From contig NZ_AFWT01000002.1 in assembly GCF_000224065.1 (NCBI RefSeq), positions 1 through 64,000 of the forward strand: a stretch of 64,000 nt of DNA, in the 5' to 3' direction. Source of the stretch: Thiorhodococcus drewsii AZ1 (GTDB taxonomy: Bacteria > Pseudomonadota > Gammaproteobacteria > Chromatiales > Chromatiaceae). The translations under genes and the position numbers were made by a program. Under the pieces are notes generated by a model, which saw only the letters and a program-made list of their open reading frames with translations, was not told where the DNA came from and did not search any database. Position 1 is the first letter of the stretch, and the number at the start of each line of letters is the position of its first letter. This document shows, in pieces, positions 1 to 11,198 of this stretch.

Positions 1-1137
1 CGGCCCAGGGGCGCGACGGCGGCACCGGCTCCTCGGCGCGCGCCTGCAGGCTGTCGTCGTCGATGCCCAGATGGCGCGCCGGGGTCAGCCCGAAGGCGGC
101 GCGCCGGAGCCGATGGGCCTCGGCATCGGTCTCGCAATCCATGAACCAGGCGGCCAGGGTGCGGTAGTCGGCGGAGCGGTCGCTGCGCCCGAGCCGGCGC
201 TCGTTGAGCTGGACCACGGCGTCGACCAGATCGGAGATGGCCCGCCGCGCCCGCGAGCGCAGCAGCTCGGCCTGGGAGGGGCGGTCCGACGAGCCGATGA
301 ACCAGGCCTCGAGCCCGGACCAGCGGGCCTGCCATTCGTCGAGCATTCTGGCCCGGGCCAGGGCCGGGTCGAGCGGAGTGGGCTCGGCGCCGTCCAGACC
401 GGACGCCGGGGCCAGGTCCGCGGCGTCGCGCTCGGCGATCCGCTCCAGCAGAGGCCGGAAGGCCGGATGCCCCTGGATGTCCTGGATCAGCCCGGCGATC
501 TCGGCGGAGCGGGTCACCAGGTCGCCGATGAAGCGGCGCAGATAGTCGAGCAGACGATCCTTGTAGTCGATGAAGGCCGCGCGCTCGGCCCGACGCAAAT
601 CCAGACCACGGGCCAGCCCGGCCATGAAGTCGCGTGCGTTATCGGCGAGATCGGCAAAGACCCGGGTGATGTCGCGCAGCAGCAGATGCGCCTTGGCGCC
701 ATCCAGGCCGCCCTCGCCGTCCTGGGCGTCGAGCAGGGTCCGCAGAGCGCGCAGTTGACTGGCGATGTCGGCCAGGGCCACCGACTGGAGCGCGCCATGG
801 TGCCCGAGCATGCGCTCGTAGGTCGCCAGGGCAGCCTGGGCGGCCTCGCCCTCGCGGGTGATCTGGTAGAGATAGCGGGCGCGGTAGAAGTCCTCGACCG
901 TGGTGACCCGGCTGGTGTCGGGCTCGGCCTGGAGGTTGCCCCATTCGACCAGCTGGCCGAGCGCCGCCTGGACGGCGTCGAGATCGAGTTGCCGACCGTC
1001 ACGCCTGACGTGCTCGAGCACGTCTTCCGGGCCAGATGGACCAGGAAGTGTTCCTTGGCCTCGGAGAAGACCCGCATCAGGGTGCGGTAGAGGTCCGTCT
1101 AGTCGGCGGTCAGATAGTTGAAGCTGGTGTCGGGCAT
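1..1137 (-). pseudogene. Inactivated DUF2397/TIGR02677 (Wadjet JetA-like) gene, cut by window edge
   Basis: The minus strand reads as one coherent protein from about 1025 to the left edge, with typical DUF2397 text such as LVEWGNLQAEPDTSRVTTVE (a winged-helix kleisin-like family). Members sit in four-gene clusters with DUF2398, an SMC-like ATPase and DUF2399, the arrangement called Wadjet, which removes plasmids. The start is ATG at 1137-1135, because a TGA lies a few codons upstream in frame. The reading frame is broken twice: an in-frame TAG at 1101-1099 (codon 13) and a one-base deletion near 1025-1030, between the segment ending FLVHLAR and the one beginning EDVLEHVRRDG. Downstream partner genes, if any, lie outside the window to the left. 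Family is inferred by eye; the two lesions are seen directly and could be sequencing errors only if both calls were wrong. Confidence 0.7.
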
Positions 1138-1256
1138 CCGTTGGCGGAATCAATCACGGCAGGTTCTGCCCCGGACCGTTACATCGGCGAAAACGGCGGT
1201 CCAGCGACTGAACAGCCCGAGCGTCCAGGACAGCGGTCGTTCCTGGTGGATGCGGC

Positions 1257-1988
1257 TCACTCATGCAGTCCGCACTCCCGCTTGAGCCCGAAGAACCGCG
1301 TCTCTTCCGCCAGCATGCCGGGCTCCAGCGGTCGGGTTGTATGCACATCTCCAACCGAGACATAGCCCTTGTCCCATAAGGGGTGGTAAGGCAGATTGTG
1401 CCGTTTGAGGTAGCGATAGACATCCCGGTCACGCCAGTCGACGATGGGATGGACCTTGAAACGGCCATCCTTGCTCGCCAGCACAGGCACCTCCTGACGG
1501 CTGCTGGATTGGTCCCGGCGCAGCCCGGCGAACCAGCTCCCGACCTCCAGATCTTCCAGCGCCTGACGCATGGGCTCGACTTTGTTCATACGGTTGTAGT
1601 GCTTGATCCCATCCAGCCCACGCTCCCAGAGCCGGCCGTGCCGCGCCTCAAGCCAGGCGGAGGACAAGGGGGCGCGGTAGACGTGCAGATTGAGATCCAG
1701 TCGCTCGGTCAGCTCGTCGACGAAGCGGTAGGTCTCAGGGAAGAGATAGCCAGTGTCGATGAAAACGACGGGAATGCGCGGCGCGATGCGGGTGAGCAGG
1801 TGCAGCATGACGGCCGCCTGAACGCCGAAGCTGGAGGAAAGGACGTGGCTGCCTGGAAGCCGATCCAGCGCCCAGGCGACGCGGTCCTCCGCACTCAGTG
1901 CGTTCAGGTGCCGATTGGCCGATTCGATGCAGTCCGCTTGGTGCTCGACTCCGGGTGCTGACCAACCGGATTGCAATGTTTCACTCAT
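1257..1988 (-). CDS. cysH: Phosphoadenylyl-sulfate (PAPS) reductase
   Basis: This 243-residue protein reduces PAPS to sulfite with thioredoxin or glutaredoxin in assimilatory sulfate reduction. It shows the adenine nucleotide alpha-hydrolase fold: SSSFG loop near residue 50, the [12 protein letters not shown] segment, [10 protein letters not shown] and the C-terminal catalytic ECGLH motif (Cys239). The CC...CxxC cysteine pairs of [4Fe-4S] APS reductases are absent ([11 protein letters not shown] stands where CCxxRKVEPL would be), so PAPS is the expected substrate. I chose ATG 1988 because GAGAG lies about 8 nt upstream and the upstream extension reads as junk. It overlaps the stop of a sulfite-reductase-like remnant by 8 nt (ATGAGTGA), suggesting it was once the second gene of a cysI-cysH pair. 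In a sulfide-oxidising phototroph it would serve sulfate-only growth. Confidence 0.92.
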   Translation of the reverse strand: MSETLQSGWSAPGVEHQADCIESANRHLNALSAEDRVAWALDRLPGSHVLSSSFGVQAAVMLHLLTRIAPRIPVVFIDTGYLFPETYRFVDELTERLDLNLHVYRAPLSSAWLEARHGRLWERGLDGIKHYNRMNKVEPMRQALEDLEVGSWFAGLRRDQSSSRQEVPVLASKDGRFKVHPIVDWRDRDVYRYLKRHNLPYHPLWDKGYVSVGDVHTTRPLEPGMLAEETRFFGLKRECGLHE

Positions 1989-2172
1989 GGAAGTCTCTCG
2001 CTGGATCGATGACGAGCCGGACGATGCCGGCACGAATGACAAAGTCGCCGAATCGCTCATTGGGCACGCGCTCTGCGGCGTAGCGGCCGAGAAGCACATC
2101 GAGCGATGGCGTCTCCCGGACCGCCGCGAGCGCTCGTCGATCGGTTTCAATTGCGAGAAAGTATGAGGCGAC
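1981..2172 (-). pseudogene. 3' remnant resembling sulfite reductase hemoprotein (cysI-like)
   Basis: A 63-codon open stretch without a start codon runs from just after an in-frame TAG (2175-2173) to a TGA that overlaps the cysH start. Its tail, including [13 protein letters not shown], resembles the extreme C-terminus of nitrite/sulfite reductase hemoproteins, the usual neighbour of cysH. The rest of that roughly 550-residue protein, including the siroheme Cys motifs, is missing. The break falls inside a 16-bp palindrome. Remnant status is clear from the lack of a start; the family call rests on a short tail. Confidence 0.5.
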
Positions 2173-2183
2173 CTATAGGTCGC
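2168..2183. repeat. 16-bp perfect palindrome at the cysI-remnant breakpoint
   Basis: GCGACCTATAGGTCGC is its own reverse complement. It sits exactly where the sulfite-reductase-like reading frame is interrupted and where sequence changes from coding-like to AT-rich. It could be a hairpin, a dimeric protein site or a rearrangement scar. Confidence 0.6.
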
Positions 2184-2366
2184 GTGAAATGACTTAATTT
2201 TCTTCTTTATAACTTTAAGATATATAGAGCTGCGCCAGCTCCGCGCCTTCTGCGCCTGTCCACGGTAAAGGTTGGGGAGCTGATCTTCGTTGCCGAGCGG
2301 TCCCCGCAGACCGACCGCAATCTGAAACCGACAATGGCGTACAGGAAAGACCCAGGCTTTTCACAC

Positions 2367-2396
2367 GTAGGGCGCAATAGCGCAGCGTATTGCGCC
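2367..2396 (+). repeat. REP-like palindromic repeat, copy 1
   Basis: The element starts with GTAGGGCGCAATAGCG and ends ATTGCGCC, so GGCGCAATA pairs with TATTGCGCC around a short loop. Flanking GTAG plus a GC-rich hairpin in intergenic DNA is the layout of bacterial REP sequences. Related copies lie at 2494-2524 and 63908-63937. Confidence 0.65.
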
Positions 2397-2493
2397 GCGC
2401 CAGGCCATACAAACGGGGTTTGGCGTCAAATCACGCTTCGTAGCATCAAGCACGCGCGGATCGATCGGATAGGGAGGTGATCCGTCTCCATCC

Positions 2494-2524
2494 GGCGGAA
2501 TACGCTATCGCTATTCCGCCCTAC
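2494..2524 (-). repeat. REP-like palindromic repeat, copy 2
   Basis: GGCGGAATA pairs with TATTCCGCC and is followed by CTAC, the reverse of copy 1 with compensating C/G changes in both arms. It lies just downstream of the diguanylate cyclase gene and could act as an mRNA 3'-end hairpin. Confidence 0.65.
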
Positions 2525-2551
2525 GGCTCTTGGGTATGAGTAAACGCGACC

Positions 2552-3544
2552 TCAGTCGGCCTCGACCCGATTGCGCCCGCCCTCCTTGGCTCGATACAGG
2601 GCAGCGTCCGCCCGGGCGAGCAGGCTTTCGATACTGTCGCCCTCGCGATAGGCGCTGACCCCAAAGCTCGCACCGCAGCAGTCGATGACCGGGAAACGGT
2701 GGTCCGCGATCGCGACACGCTGCTTTTCGGCCAGGAGGATGGCTCCGTCAAGACGGGTTTCGGGGCAGATGATGAGGAACTCCTCACCGCCCCAACGCCC
2801 GGCCCTGTCGGTGTCACGAACGGTAAGGCGCAAGATGTCGGCAAGTTCGACCAGGACACGATCGCCCATCAGGTGTCCATGGTTATCGTTGACCCGTTTG
2901 AAGCGATCAATATCCAGAAGCACGACGGAAAACGGTGTGCCATAGCGGTTGGCCCGTGACAGCTCGTGGTCAAGCTCCTCGTCCAGCTTCAGACGATTGT
3001 AGAGACCGGTGAGGCGGTCCGTGACTGACAGACATTCAAGCTCGCGATTCTTCTCCGCCAGCTGTTGCGTGCGCTCGGCAACCTTAAGCTCCAGTTCCTC
3101 GTTGAGCCGACGCAGCTGTTCGTTCTGACGCTCCAGTTCGCGCTCCTGGTCGTAGGCGGTCAGCGCACCACGTAGCGTCAGCAGCACGTCCTCGTTTTGC
3201 CAGGGCTTCTCGATGAAGCGATAGAGATCGGCCTCGTTGATCGCCCGTTTCACTCCGCCGATGTCACTCTGCCCGGTGAGCAGGATCTTCTTGGTCCGAG
3301 GCAATCGCCGATGGATGCGCACCAGCAATTCGTCGCCACGCATCTGGGGCATGATGTAGTCGGCGACGACCACCTTCAGCTCGACCCCGTCACTCAGCAG
3401 CTCGTCCACCACCTCCAGCGCCTCGGAGGCGAGTTCGGCGACCTCGATGACCTGGACCTCCTTCAGGTGCTGCTCCAGCAGCGTGCGCAGCGCGTTGATG
3501 ACCATCGGCTCGTCATCGACACAGAGAATCGCGCTCTGGGTCAT
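2552..3544 (-). CDS. Response regulator diguanylate cyclase (REC-GGDEF)
   Basis: This 330-residue protein should make cyclic di-GMP when phosphorylated. Residues 4-120 form a receiver with DDE at 10-12, phospho-acceptor Asp62 and Lys at KPW 113-115. A helical linker (about 125-165) leads to a GGDEF domain with an intact GGEEF at 252-256 and an inhibitory RxxD site (R243-D246) five residues before it, so product feedback is expected. The start MTQSAILCVDDE was chosen over an upstream frame extension because it begins right at the receiver. It is the last gene of a four-gene operon whose kinase and binding protein lie upstream; the likely phosphodonor is that kinase. Confidence 0.9.
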   Translation of the reverse strand: MTQSAILCVDDEPMVINALRTLLEQHLKEVQVIEVAELASEALEVVDELLSDGVELKVVVADYIMPQMRGDELLVRIHRRLPRTKKILLTGQSDIGGVKRAINEADLYRFIEKPWQNEDVLLTLRGALTAYDQERELERQNEQLRRLNEELELKVAERTQQLAEKNRELECLSVTDRLTGLYNRLKLDEELDHELSRANRYGTPFSVVLLDIDRFKRVNDNHGHLMGDRVLVELADILRLTVRDTDRAGRWGGEEFLIICPETRLDGAILLAEKQRVAIADHRFPVIDCCGASFGVSAYREGDSIESLLARADAALYRAKEGGRNRVEAD

Positions 3545-3614
3545 GCGTCTCGCCTCGACTCGGCGACGCACCGGCTCGATATCGGAGCCCTCGACCTCGG
3601 CGAGCGCGCGCCCA

Positions 3615-4027
3615 TCATGACCGGACACGCGTCCACAAGGCGTCGAGGCCGACGTCGATCGAGGCAATCAGCACTTCCGTGCTCCAGGGCTTGACGATGA
3701 ATTCATGCAGGTTGGCTTGGGTACGCACGCGCAAAACCGCCTCCTCGTCGGCCTGGCCCGAGAGCATAATCTTGATGACCTGGGGAAAGCGACGATGCAC
3801 CTCGGCGAGAAACTCGTCGCCCTTCATTCCGGGCATGCGCCAATCCGAGATGATCACCAACGGGATATAGCCATCGCCGGACAGCTCGTCGAGGATCTCC
3901 AGCTCCTCCTCCGCGCTCTCCGCAATCTCGATCAGGTGGCGGTCGCCATAGACGCGTCTCAGTTGGTCCCGCAGGGCACTGAGCACCATCATCTCGTCGT
4001 CCACGCATAGCAGGATCCCCTGCTCCA

Positions 4028-4031
<4 letters not shown>
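3615..4031 (-). CDS. Single-domain-type response regulator
   Basis: This 138-residue protein is a receiver alone: DDE at 11-13, phospho-acceptor Asp63 in ISDWRMPGMKG, and IVKPW near residue 113. No output domain follows; about 18 helical residues close the protein. It resembles the receiver of the downstream diguanylate cyclase (shared DWRMP/DYIMP, GDEFL/GDELL and FI.KPW patterns), suggesting duplication. Its ATG overlaps the kinase stop (ATGA at 4031-4028), indicating translational coupling. It may act as a phosphate sink or relay between the kinase and the cyclase; that is inference. Confidence 0.88.
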
Positions 4032-6333
<2,302 letters not shown>

Positions 6334-6337
<4 letters not shown>

Positions 6338-7470
6338 GGCGTCTCTATCTCAGGCACGTCCGGTCGGTAGCTGAAGATCGGCTTGAAGTCGCGCTCGCCG
6401 AAGAACCGCTCGAACGGATACTTCTGAATGGTCTCCTCGGTGAGGATCGGGATCTGCGGGCCGGCGCGGAATGGAAAATCCACCCCTGGGCGCTGCCCGT
6501 CCAGGATCCGAATCATCATATCCATGGCGATGCGCCCCTGATCGATGTTGAGATCGGCCGCCGCAGCCTTGACCCGTCCAGCCTGGATGTGGGCGTAGAC
6601 CTGTGGAATCAGGTAGGTCGAGAGGATCCGCACCTCCCCGGATGAGCGCCCGAGCTCGGCCAGAACGCTCGGGGCGACCTGGGCCATCACCGCGTTGCCC
6701 ACCAGATAGTCGATCTGCGGGTAGAAATGGAAGGCCCGTCGAATCAGGCTGCGCTGGGTTCTCTCGTCGGTGTCGCCCCAAAAAGGCGCCAGCAAACGGA
6801 GACCCGGCATTCCCTCCAACTCATCGGTGAATCCGGCCAAACTCTCGGGCGCCCAACCGCTGTTCTTCGGTCCCGGGAAGAAGGCAACCTTCACCGCCCG
6901 TTCGCCCACCTCCTCGCGCAGATACTCGCCGATCTTTCCGCCCATTTCGTGGAAAGACACCATCGACTTGGCTTGAACACCCGGCGCCCGAATGTCGTTG
7001 ACCAAAGCCACCACCGGAATCCCCGCCGCCACCGTCGCGGCCACCTCCGCATCCAGCTTGTCGTAGGCGACCCCGGCCAGAATCACACCATCCACCCCAC
7101 GATCCCGGAATTGACGCAGCTGCTGGATCTGCACGGCGAGGTTGGGATATCCCCCCGCCTCCAGGAGTTCGAAAGCAACGCCGCCCGAGACCGCTCGCTC
7201 GGCGATCCCGAAATCGACCGCACCCCAATAGGGGTCGTTGAGGTGAGGAAAGAGCACGCCAATCCTGTAGGAGCCACGTGCCCGCTCGACGAAGTGCCAG
7301 CGCTTCAATACTGGCCCCCTCAGCGAGGCCGCCGGTGTGCCTGGCACCTTGGTGTCCACCAGATACGCGCCATCGTAGGCATTGACCATCACCTCTCGCA
7401 CCGACGCGGCCCCAGCGAGTGAGAACCCGGCGAGCAAAATGGAGAGCGCCAGCCAATTGAAACGGAACAC
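6334..7470 (-). CDS. TorT-like periplasmic binding protein
   Basis: A 378-residue exported protein with signal peptide (about 1-22, ending SLAGAAS) and a type-1 periplasmic-binding fold: IGVLFPHLNDPYWG, then GVDGVILAGVAYD, AGIPVVALVNDI and FFPGPKNSGWAPESLAGF. It resembles TorT of the TMAO sensing system and sugar-binding proteins. As first gene of a binding protein-kinase-regulator-regulator operon without permease genes, it is more likely a sensory co-receptor than a transport component. The ligand cannot be read from the sequence. A hairpin sits 23 nt upstream of the start. Confidence 0.85.
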
Positions 7471-7493
7471 CCCGTTCTCCCGAATCGTGACGA

Positions 7494-7519
7494 CCTGTTC
7501 CGAGCCCGCTCGGGACAGG
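7494..7519 (-). promoter_or_regulatory. Inverted repeat in the leader of the binding protein-kinase operon
   Basis: Arms CCTGTTCCGAG (7494-7504) and CTCGGGACAGG (7509-7519) pair over 11 positions with one G-U type mismatch and a 4-nt loop. It lies 23 nt before the binding-protein start, so it could be an operator or a leader hairpin. Confidence 0.4.
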
Positions 7520-7701
7520 TTTGATAACGCATCAGTCTAGCTGAACCGCACCAGTCGCACGACCGGATCCCAGATCGGGCCGAGCCTTCGACCATGACTC
7601 GACTGAACTAAACCGCCTCTTACCTGCCGCGCCTTATTTTTTGAAATCCGATCACCATTGTTTCAGGCATGCGCGATTGGAAATGCTAAAGAGGGGTGCG
7701 T

Positions 7702-8493
7702 GTGAAGATCGATTTGAGCGGCAAGACGGCACTGGTGACCGGTTCGACAGCCGGCATCGGATTGGCAATCGTGAAGGGGTTGGCGACGACGGGCGCGAGG
7801 GTGATCCTCAACGGTCGCAAGGACGCCTCGGTGGCGCAGGCGCTGGCGGACGTCACTGCCTCGGTACAGAACGCAAGCGTCGAGGGATTCGTCGGCGATC
7901 TCGGCCAGGCGGAGGGCTGCGAATCGTTGGTCGCGGCCCATCCGAACGTCGACATCCTGGTCAACAACCTGGGCGTCTACGGTCCGCAAGATTTCTTCGA
8001 GACACCGGACAGCGAGTGGAGCCGTTTCTTCGAGACCAACGTCATGTCCGGCGTGCGTCTCTCCCGCGCCTATTTACCGGAGATGATCGAGCGGGGATGG
8101 GGACGTGTCGTCTTCATCGCCTCGGAGTCGGCGCTCAACATTCCGTCCGACATGATCCACTACGGTTTTTCGAAAACCGCTCAACTCTCCATCGCCCGGG
8201 GACTTGCCAAGCGGGTTGCGGGAACCGGCGTCACGGTCAACTCGGTGCTCCCAGGCCCAACCCTGTCCGACGGACTGATCGAAATGCTGAAAGACGCAAC
8301 CAAGCCGGGCCAGTCGATCGAGGAGACGGCCGCCGAGTTTGTCATGGCCAATCGCCCCTCGTCGATCATCCAGCGGGCGGCAAGCGTCGAGGAGGTCGCC
8401 AACATGGTCGTCTATGTTTGCTCGACTCTCTCCTCGGCAACCTCGGGCGCGGCGCTGCGCGTAGACGGCGGCGTGGTCGACAGCATCGTCTGA
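7702..8493 (+). CDS. SDR-family NAD(P)-dependent oxidoreductase
   Basis: A 263-residue Rossmann-fold enzyme of the short-chain dehydrogenase type. The cofactor loop is TGSTAGIG (13-20), the structural NNLG is at 88-91, and catalytic Ser141/143, Tyr154 and Lys158 occur in IASES and YGFSK. The C-terminus GAALRVDGGVV is typical. Residue R39-K40 after beta-2 favours NADP(H), as in ketoreductases. I prefer GTG 7702 (MKIDLSGKTALV) because AGAGG sits about 7 nt before it; GTG 7696 is an alternative. It is divergent from the sensor operon and ends at a strong hairpin; substrate unknown. Confidence 0.87.
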   Translation: MKIDLSGKTALVTGSTAGIGLAIVKGLATTGARVILNGRKDASVAQALADVTASVQNASVEGFVGDLGQAEGCESLVAAHPNVDILVNNLGVYGPQDFFETPDSEWSRFFETNVMSGVRLSRAYLPEMIERGWGRVVFIASESALNIPSDMIHYGFSKTAQLSIARGLAKRVAGTGVTVNSVLPGPTLSDGLIEMLKDATKPGQSIEETAAEFVMANRPSSIIQRAASVEEVANMVVYVCSTLSSATSGAALRVDGGVVDSIV

Positions 8494-8537
8494 CTTGCAA
8501 CCCATAATCGGCATGGGTCGATGGGCGTGAACGAAAG

Positions 8538-8570
8538 CGCCCCCCAACAGCAACGCAACGTTGGGGGGCG
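8538..8570. terminator. Bidirectional hairpin between SDR and DUF4388-like gene
   Basis: Perfect 11-bp arms CGCCCCCCAAC (8538-8548) and GTTGGGGGGCG (8560-8570) separated by 11 nt lie between convergent genes. A short TGTTT follows on the plus strand. Confidence 0.65.
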
Positions 8571-8595
8571 TGTTTCACTCCACACCCCATATCGA

Positions 8596-9150
8596 TCAGC
8601 CGCTTAACTTAGACAGAACCAGTGTACGGAACTGCGCGGCTTGATCCGGCGAGGGGATTTCGCCGGCCAGGGCGTCGATGGCCGTGTTTAAATCGCTCGC
8701 CTGACGGAGATGATCCTCGGACAGAATCTCGGCGATCGGTCCGATGAACTCGACCAAGCACGCGACGAGCACGGACTTCTGAGGCTCCGTCAGCCCGGCC
8801 GCAACGGCAGGTGCCTCGCCGCCCTCGCGCCGATCCGATGCGCCTTCCCGAGAAGCCGCCGCCTCAAGTGCCGCCAGGATCGTCTCCGTCGGCGGCAGAT
8901 CCACACGAGGCAGGCCGGCCGGCCCCTCCTGAAACCGGTATCGACCCGCATGGATCTGCGCCATGCGCTCAAGCGCGGTCGTGCCGACCGTGTTGCTGAA
9001 GTAGAGATAGACGATCTTGCCATCCTCGATGGAGACCTGGGCACTGCGGTTCTCGTTCGTCGCGATAAAGAGCGTACCCGTCACCTGCTGCGACACGAGC
9101 CGCCGAATCTCCTCGACGATCTTGGCGAAAAGAATGTAGCCATCAGCCAT
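8596..9150 (-). CDS. DUF4388-like signalling protein
   Basis: A 184-residue soluble protein without signal peptide. Residues about 15-80 (TGTLFIAT...SIEDGKIVYLYFS...GRYRFQEG) match the pattern of DUF4388/PATAN-like domains that occur in regulators of cyanobacteria and delta-proteobacteria. A linker rich in charged residues follows, then a C-terminal helical segment (about 118-184, VEFIGPIAEILSED) reminiscent of DUF8082-type effector modules. The gene is 6 nt downstream of a sensor protein with no output domain, so the two may form one signalling unit. Function is otherwise unknown. Confidence 0.6.
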   Translation of the reverse strand: MADGYILFAKIVEEIRRLVSQQVTGTLFIATNENRSAQVSIEDGKIVYLYFSNTVGTTALERMAQIHAGRYRFQEGPAGLPRVDLPPTETILAALEAAASREGASDRREGGEAPAVAAGLTEPQKSVLVACLVEFIGPIAEILSEDHLRQASDLNTAIDALAGEIPSPDQAAQFRTLVLSKLSG

Positions 9151-9156
9151 AGTCGT

Positions 9157-10248
9157 TTACCGCTTACGCAATCGATCGAGCGCCATTTCCAGACTCACGC
9201 GCATCCGTTCGATGGCTCGCGCTAAGGCGCCAATTTCATCGCTTCGCTCGGTTTCGCCAACCGTGGTCTTGAAGCTGCCCCGGCTGATTTCATCCGCAGC
9301 GGCAGTCAATGCGCGGATCGGCGTACTGAGGCGTCTCGCCAGCAGCAAGGCGACCAGAAGCACGGCGATCAAGGTCGAACTCAGCAAGATCAGGGCATGG
9401 CGTTGCGCCTGATCGGCTGCCGCATAGGCCTCGCTGGCATCCTGCTGGACGATGAACTTCCACCCATGTTTCAAAACCTTGGTATAGGCGACGAAGCGTT
9501 TGCCTCCTTCCTCGAAGACGAAGGGCGCATCGCCCGGCTGCGAGTGCAGACGCGCGGCCGGATAGTCGCTGAAGTCCTGTAGCTCCGAAGAGATCTCGCC
9601 CGCGCCATGCGCGATGAGGCGGTTGTTCTCGTCGAGGAGGATCGCGTAACCCGTCTTGCCGATACGGGTGTTGGTGATCGTGCTGGAGAGATCCTCCAGC
9701 GTCATCGCAATCGCGATGACGCCTTGGGTATCGCCCGTATCGGCAAGTATCGGTTTCGCCAGAATGAATGCCGGCTTCTTCGAGGTCTTTCCGAGCAGGA
9801 CCTGCTGACCGATCGGCGCGCCCTCCATGACCTGTTTGAAGTAGGAGCGGTCGCCGTAAAAGGTCTGCGGCTTGCCATCGCTCCGGCCCAGATTTTTACC
9901 GTCGGGCGAAACCGTGAACGCCAGATAGATCCAGTCGTAGGTCTCGGCAACCGTCGCCAGCACCGGATCCTGAAGCCTGGCATCCATGCTGCGAATCGCC
10001 GGGGTACGGGCATTCTGGTCGAGCAGGCGTAGATTCGCCGCCGTCCAGTCCTCGACGCTACGGCCCAAGGCATCCGCAGTTTGACTCAGATTTTGCGCAA
10101 CGATCGCGCTCCATTCCAACCTGGATTCGTGGACGCTGATGTACCAGAGCCCGGTAATGGGAATGGTCGACACGACGACCATGGCGAGGAGTATCTGATA
10201 AAAGATGGTAAAGCGAAGGGGTTTACGCTGAGGCTCACGGCCTTCCAT
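9157..10248 (-). CDS. dCache-HAMP transmembrane sensor lacking an output domain
   Basis: A 363-residue membrane protein. A first membrane helix (about 15-38) is followed by a double-Cache periplasmic domain (about 45-285; FYGDRSYFKQVMEG, KPAFILAKPI, TGYAILLDENNRLIAHG and HGWKFIVQQ are typical signatures), a second helix (about 290-312) and a HAMP segment (about 313-362). The protein then stops; no methyl-accepting, kinase or GGDEF domain follows. dCache domains usually bind small ligands such as amino acids or organic acids. It is paired with the DUF4388-like gene 6 nt downstream. Confidence 0.85.
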   Translation of the reverse strand: MEGREPQRKPLRFTIFYQILLAMVVVSTIPITGLWYISVHESRLEWSAIVAQNLSQTADALGRSVEDWTAANLRLLDQNARTPAIRSMDARLQDPVLATVAETYDWIYLAFTVSPDGKNLGRSDGKPQTFYGDRSYFKQVMEGAPIGQQVLLGKTSKKPAFILAKPILADTGDTQGVIAIAMTLEDLSSTITNTRIGKTGYAILLDENNRLIAHGAGEISSELQDFSDYPAARLHSQPGDAPFVFEEGGKRFVAYTKVLKHGWKFIVQQDASEAYAAADQAQRHALILLSSTLIAVLLVALLLARRLSTPIRALTAAADEISRGSFKTTVGETERSDEIGALARAIERMRVSLEMALDRLRKR

Positions 10249-10357
10249 GTTGTTCTCCGGGATTCCAGAACAGGGGATCTTTCGATCCTAAAATTTGGAT
10301 CGACGCGAAGCAACGCGTACCTGTCGATCAATGATTAGGTTTGAACGACAGGGACGA

Positions 10358-11116
10358 CTACTTGGACGCACCCATGTGCGCGTCGAGAATCGCCCCGGCA
10401 TCGATCTTGGTCAGCCCCTCATCGAGTATCTCGCGCCATTTGGCGCCGGCTGCATTGTTGGCGAAGGCCGCATAGATATCCTTCATCTCCAGAAGGCGAT
10501 TGTTCATTCTGACCTTCGAAGAAACCGACTTCAGCCGTGGAGTGTTGGCGAGCAGATAGGCCATCACGTTGGAGTCGATGACCGCCGCATTCAGACGACC
10601 AGCAGCGACCTTGAGGATGTTCTGCGTATCCGTGCCCACCGCCTCGACCTTGATGCGCCCGGCGGCGACCAGATCATCGAACGCCTTGGTGTTGACGTAA
10701 TCTTGGACAACCCCGATCCGATAGCGTTCGAGATCCTCGACCTGCTCCCAGGTGATCGGCTTCGATACATTCTCCACCAACCCGAGCGGCCCCTCGCCGA
10801 GCGGCTCCGAGAACTGAAAATCCTCGGTCTCGTACTTGTACTCGGGCAGATAGGCAACGTACTTCGAATTCGGCTGCTGCACGAGCTTCACCGCGCGCGA
10901 CCAGGGATAGAACTCGACGACCAACTCGTGCCCCATCGCCTCCAGGGCAGCCTTGGCGACGGCGATCGCAGCGCCCTGATCGGGCAAGGCCGCGCCCGAG
11001 TATGGCGGCCATTCGAGCGAGGCCATATAGACCTTATCGGCCGCGGCCGACTGAAAGACGCCGGCCAGTACCAAGAAGACACTCAATAGCCAGGCATTGC
11101 GCGAATGCTGCTTCAT
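10358..11116 (-). CDS. Periplasmic solute-binding protein (SBP_bac_3 type)
   Basis: A 252-residue exported protein with a signal peptide ending near SAAADK (about residue 24). The body starts with VYMASLEWPPYSG, the usual opening of family 3 solute-binding proteins, and contains the GVVQDY and DSNVMAYLL segments typical of that fold. Start ATG 11116 was chosen for a strong AAGGGGG ribosome site. No ABC permease or ATPase genes are near; neighbours are a sensor and a chemoreceptor, so it may deliver ligand to one of them. Ligand unknown. Confidence 0.82.
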   Translation of the reverse strand: MKQHSRNAWLLSVFLVLAGVFQSAAADKVYMASLEWPPYSGAALPDQGAAIAVAKAALEAMGHELVVEFYPWSRAVKLVQQPNSKYVAYLPEYKYETEDFQFSEPLGEGPLGLVENVSKPITWEQVEDLERYRIGVVQDYVNTKAFDDLVAAGRIKVEAVGTDTQNILKVAAGRLNAAVIDSNVMAYLLANTPRLKSVSSKVRMNNRLLEMKDIYAAFANNAAGAKWREILDEGLTKIDAGAILDAHMGASK

Positions 11117-11198
11117 GCTTTCCCCCTTAAAGTGAACATATTTTTGATCGGAATGTCCTCTGGCAGCATCAGGATGCCAGACCGACATCCGACCCAGA

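Larger units (their letters stand above)
2184..2551. other. Gene-free stretch with two REP-like hairpins
   Basis: No convincing coding sequence is present on either strand. The left end is AT-rich (around 2190-2225). The right part carries two related inverted repeats at 2367-2396 and 2494-2524 in opposite orientation, the second about 28 bases from the stop of the diguanylate cyclase gene. Confidence 0.6.

Noticed and set aside
71-1090. Plus-strand open frame of 339 codons at the left end
   Set aside because: It is the complement of the DUF2397 coding frame; the minus strand gives family-like sequence and the plus strand does not.
2215-2412. Minus-strand frame of 65 codons in the REP-bearing gap
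   Set aside because: It runs through a REP-like hairpin, and its sequence looks random.
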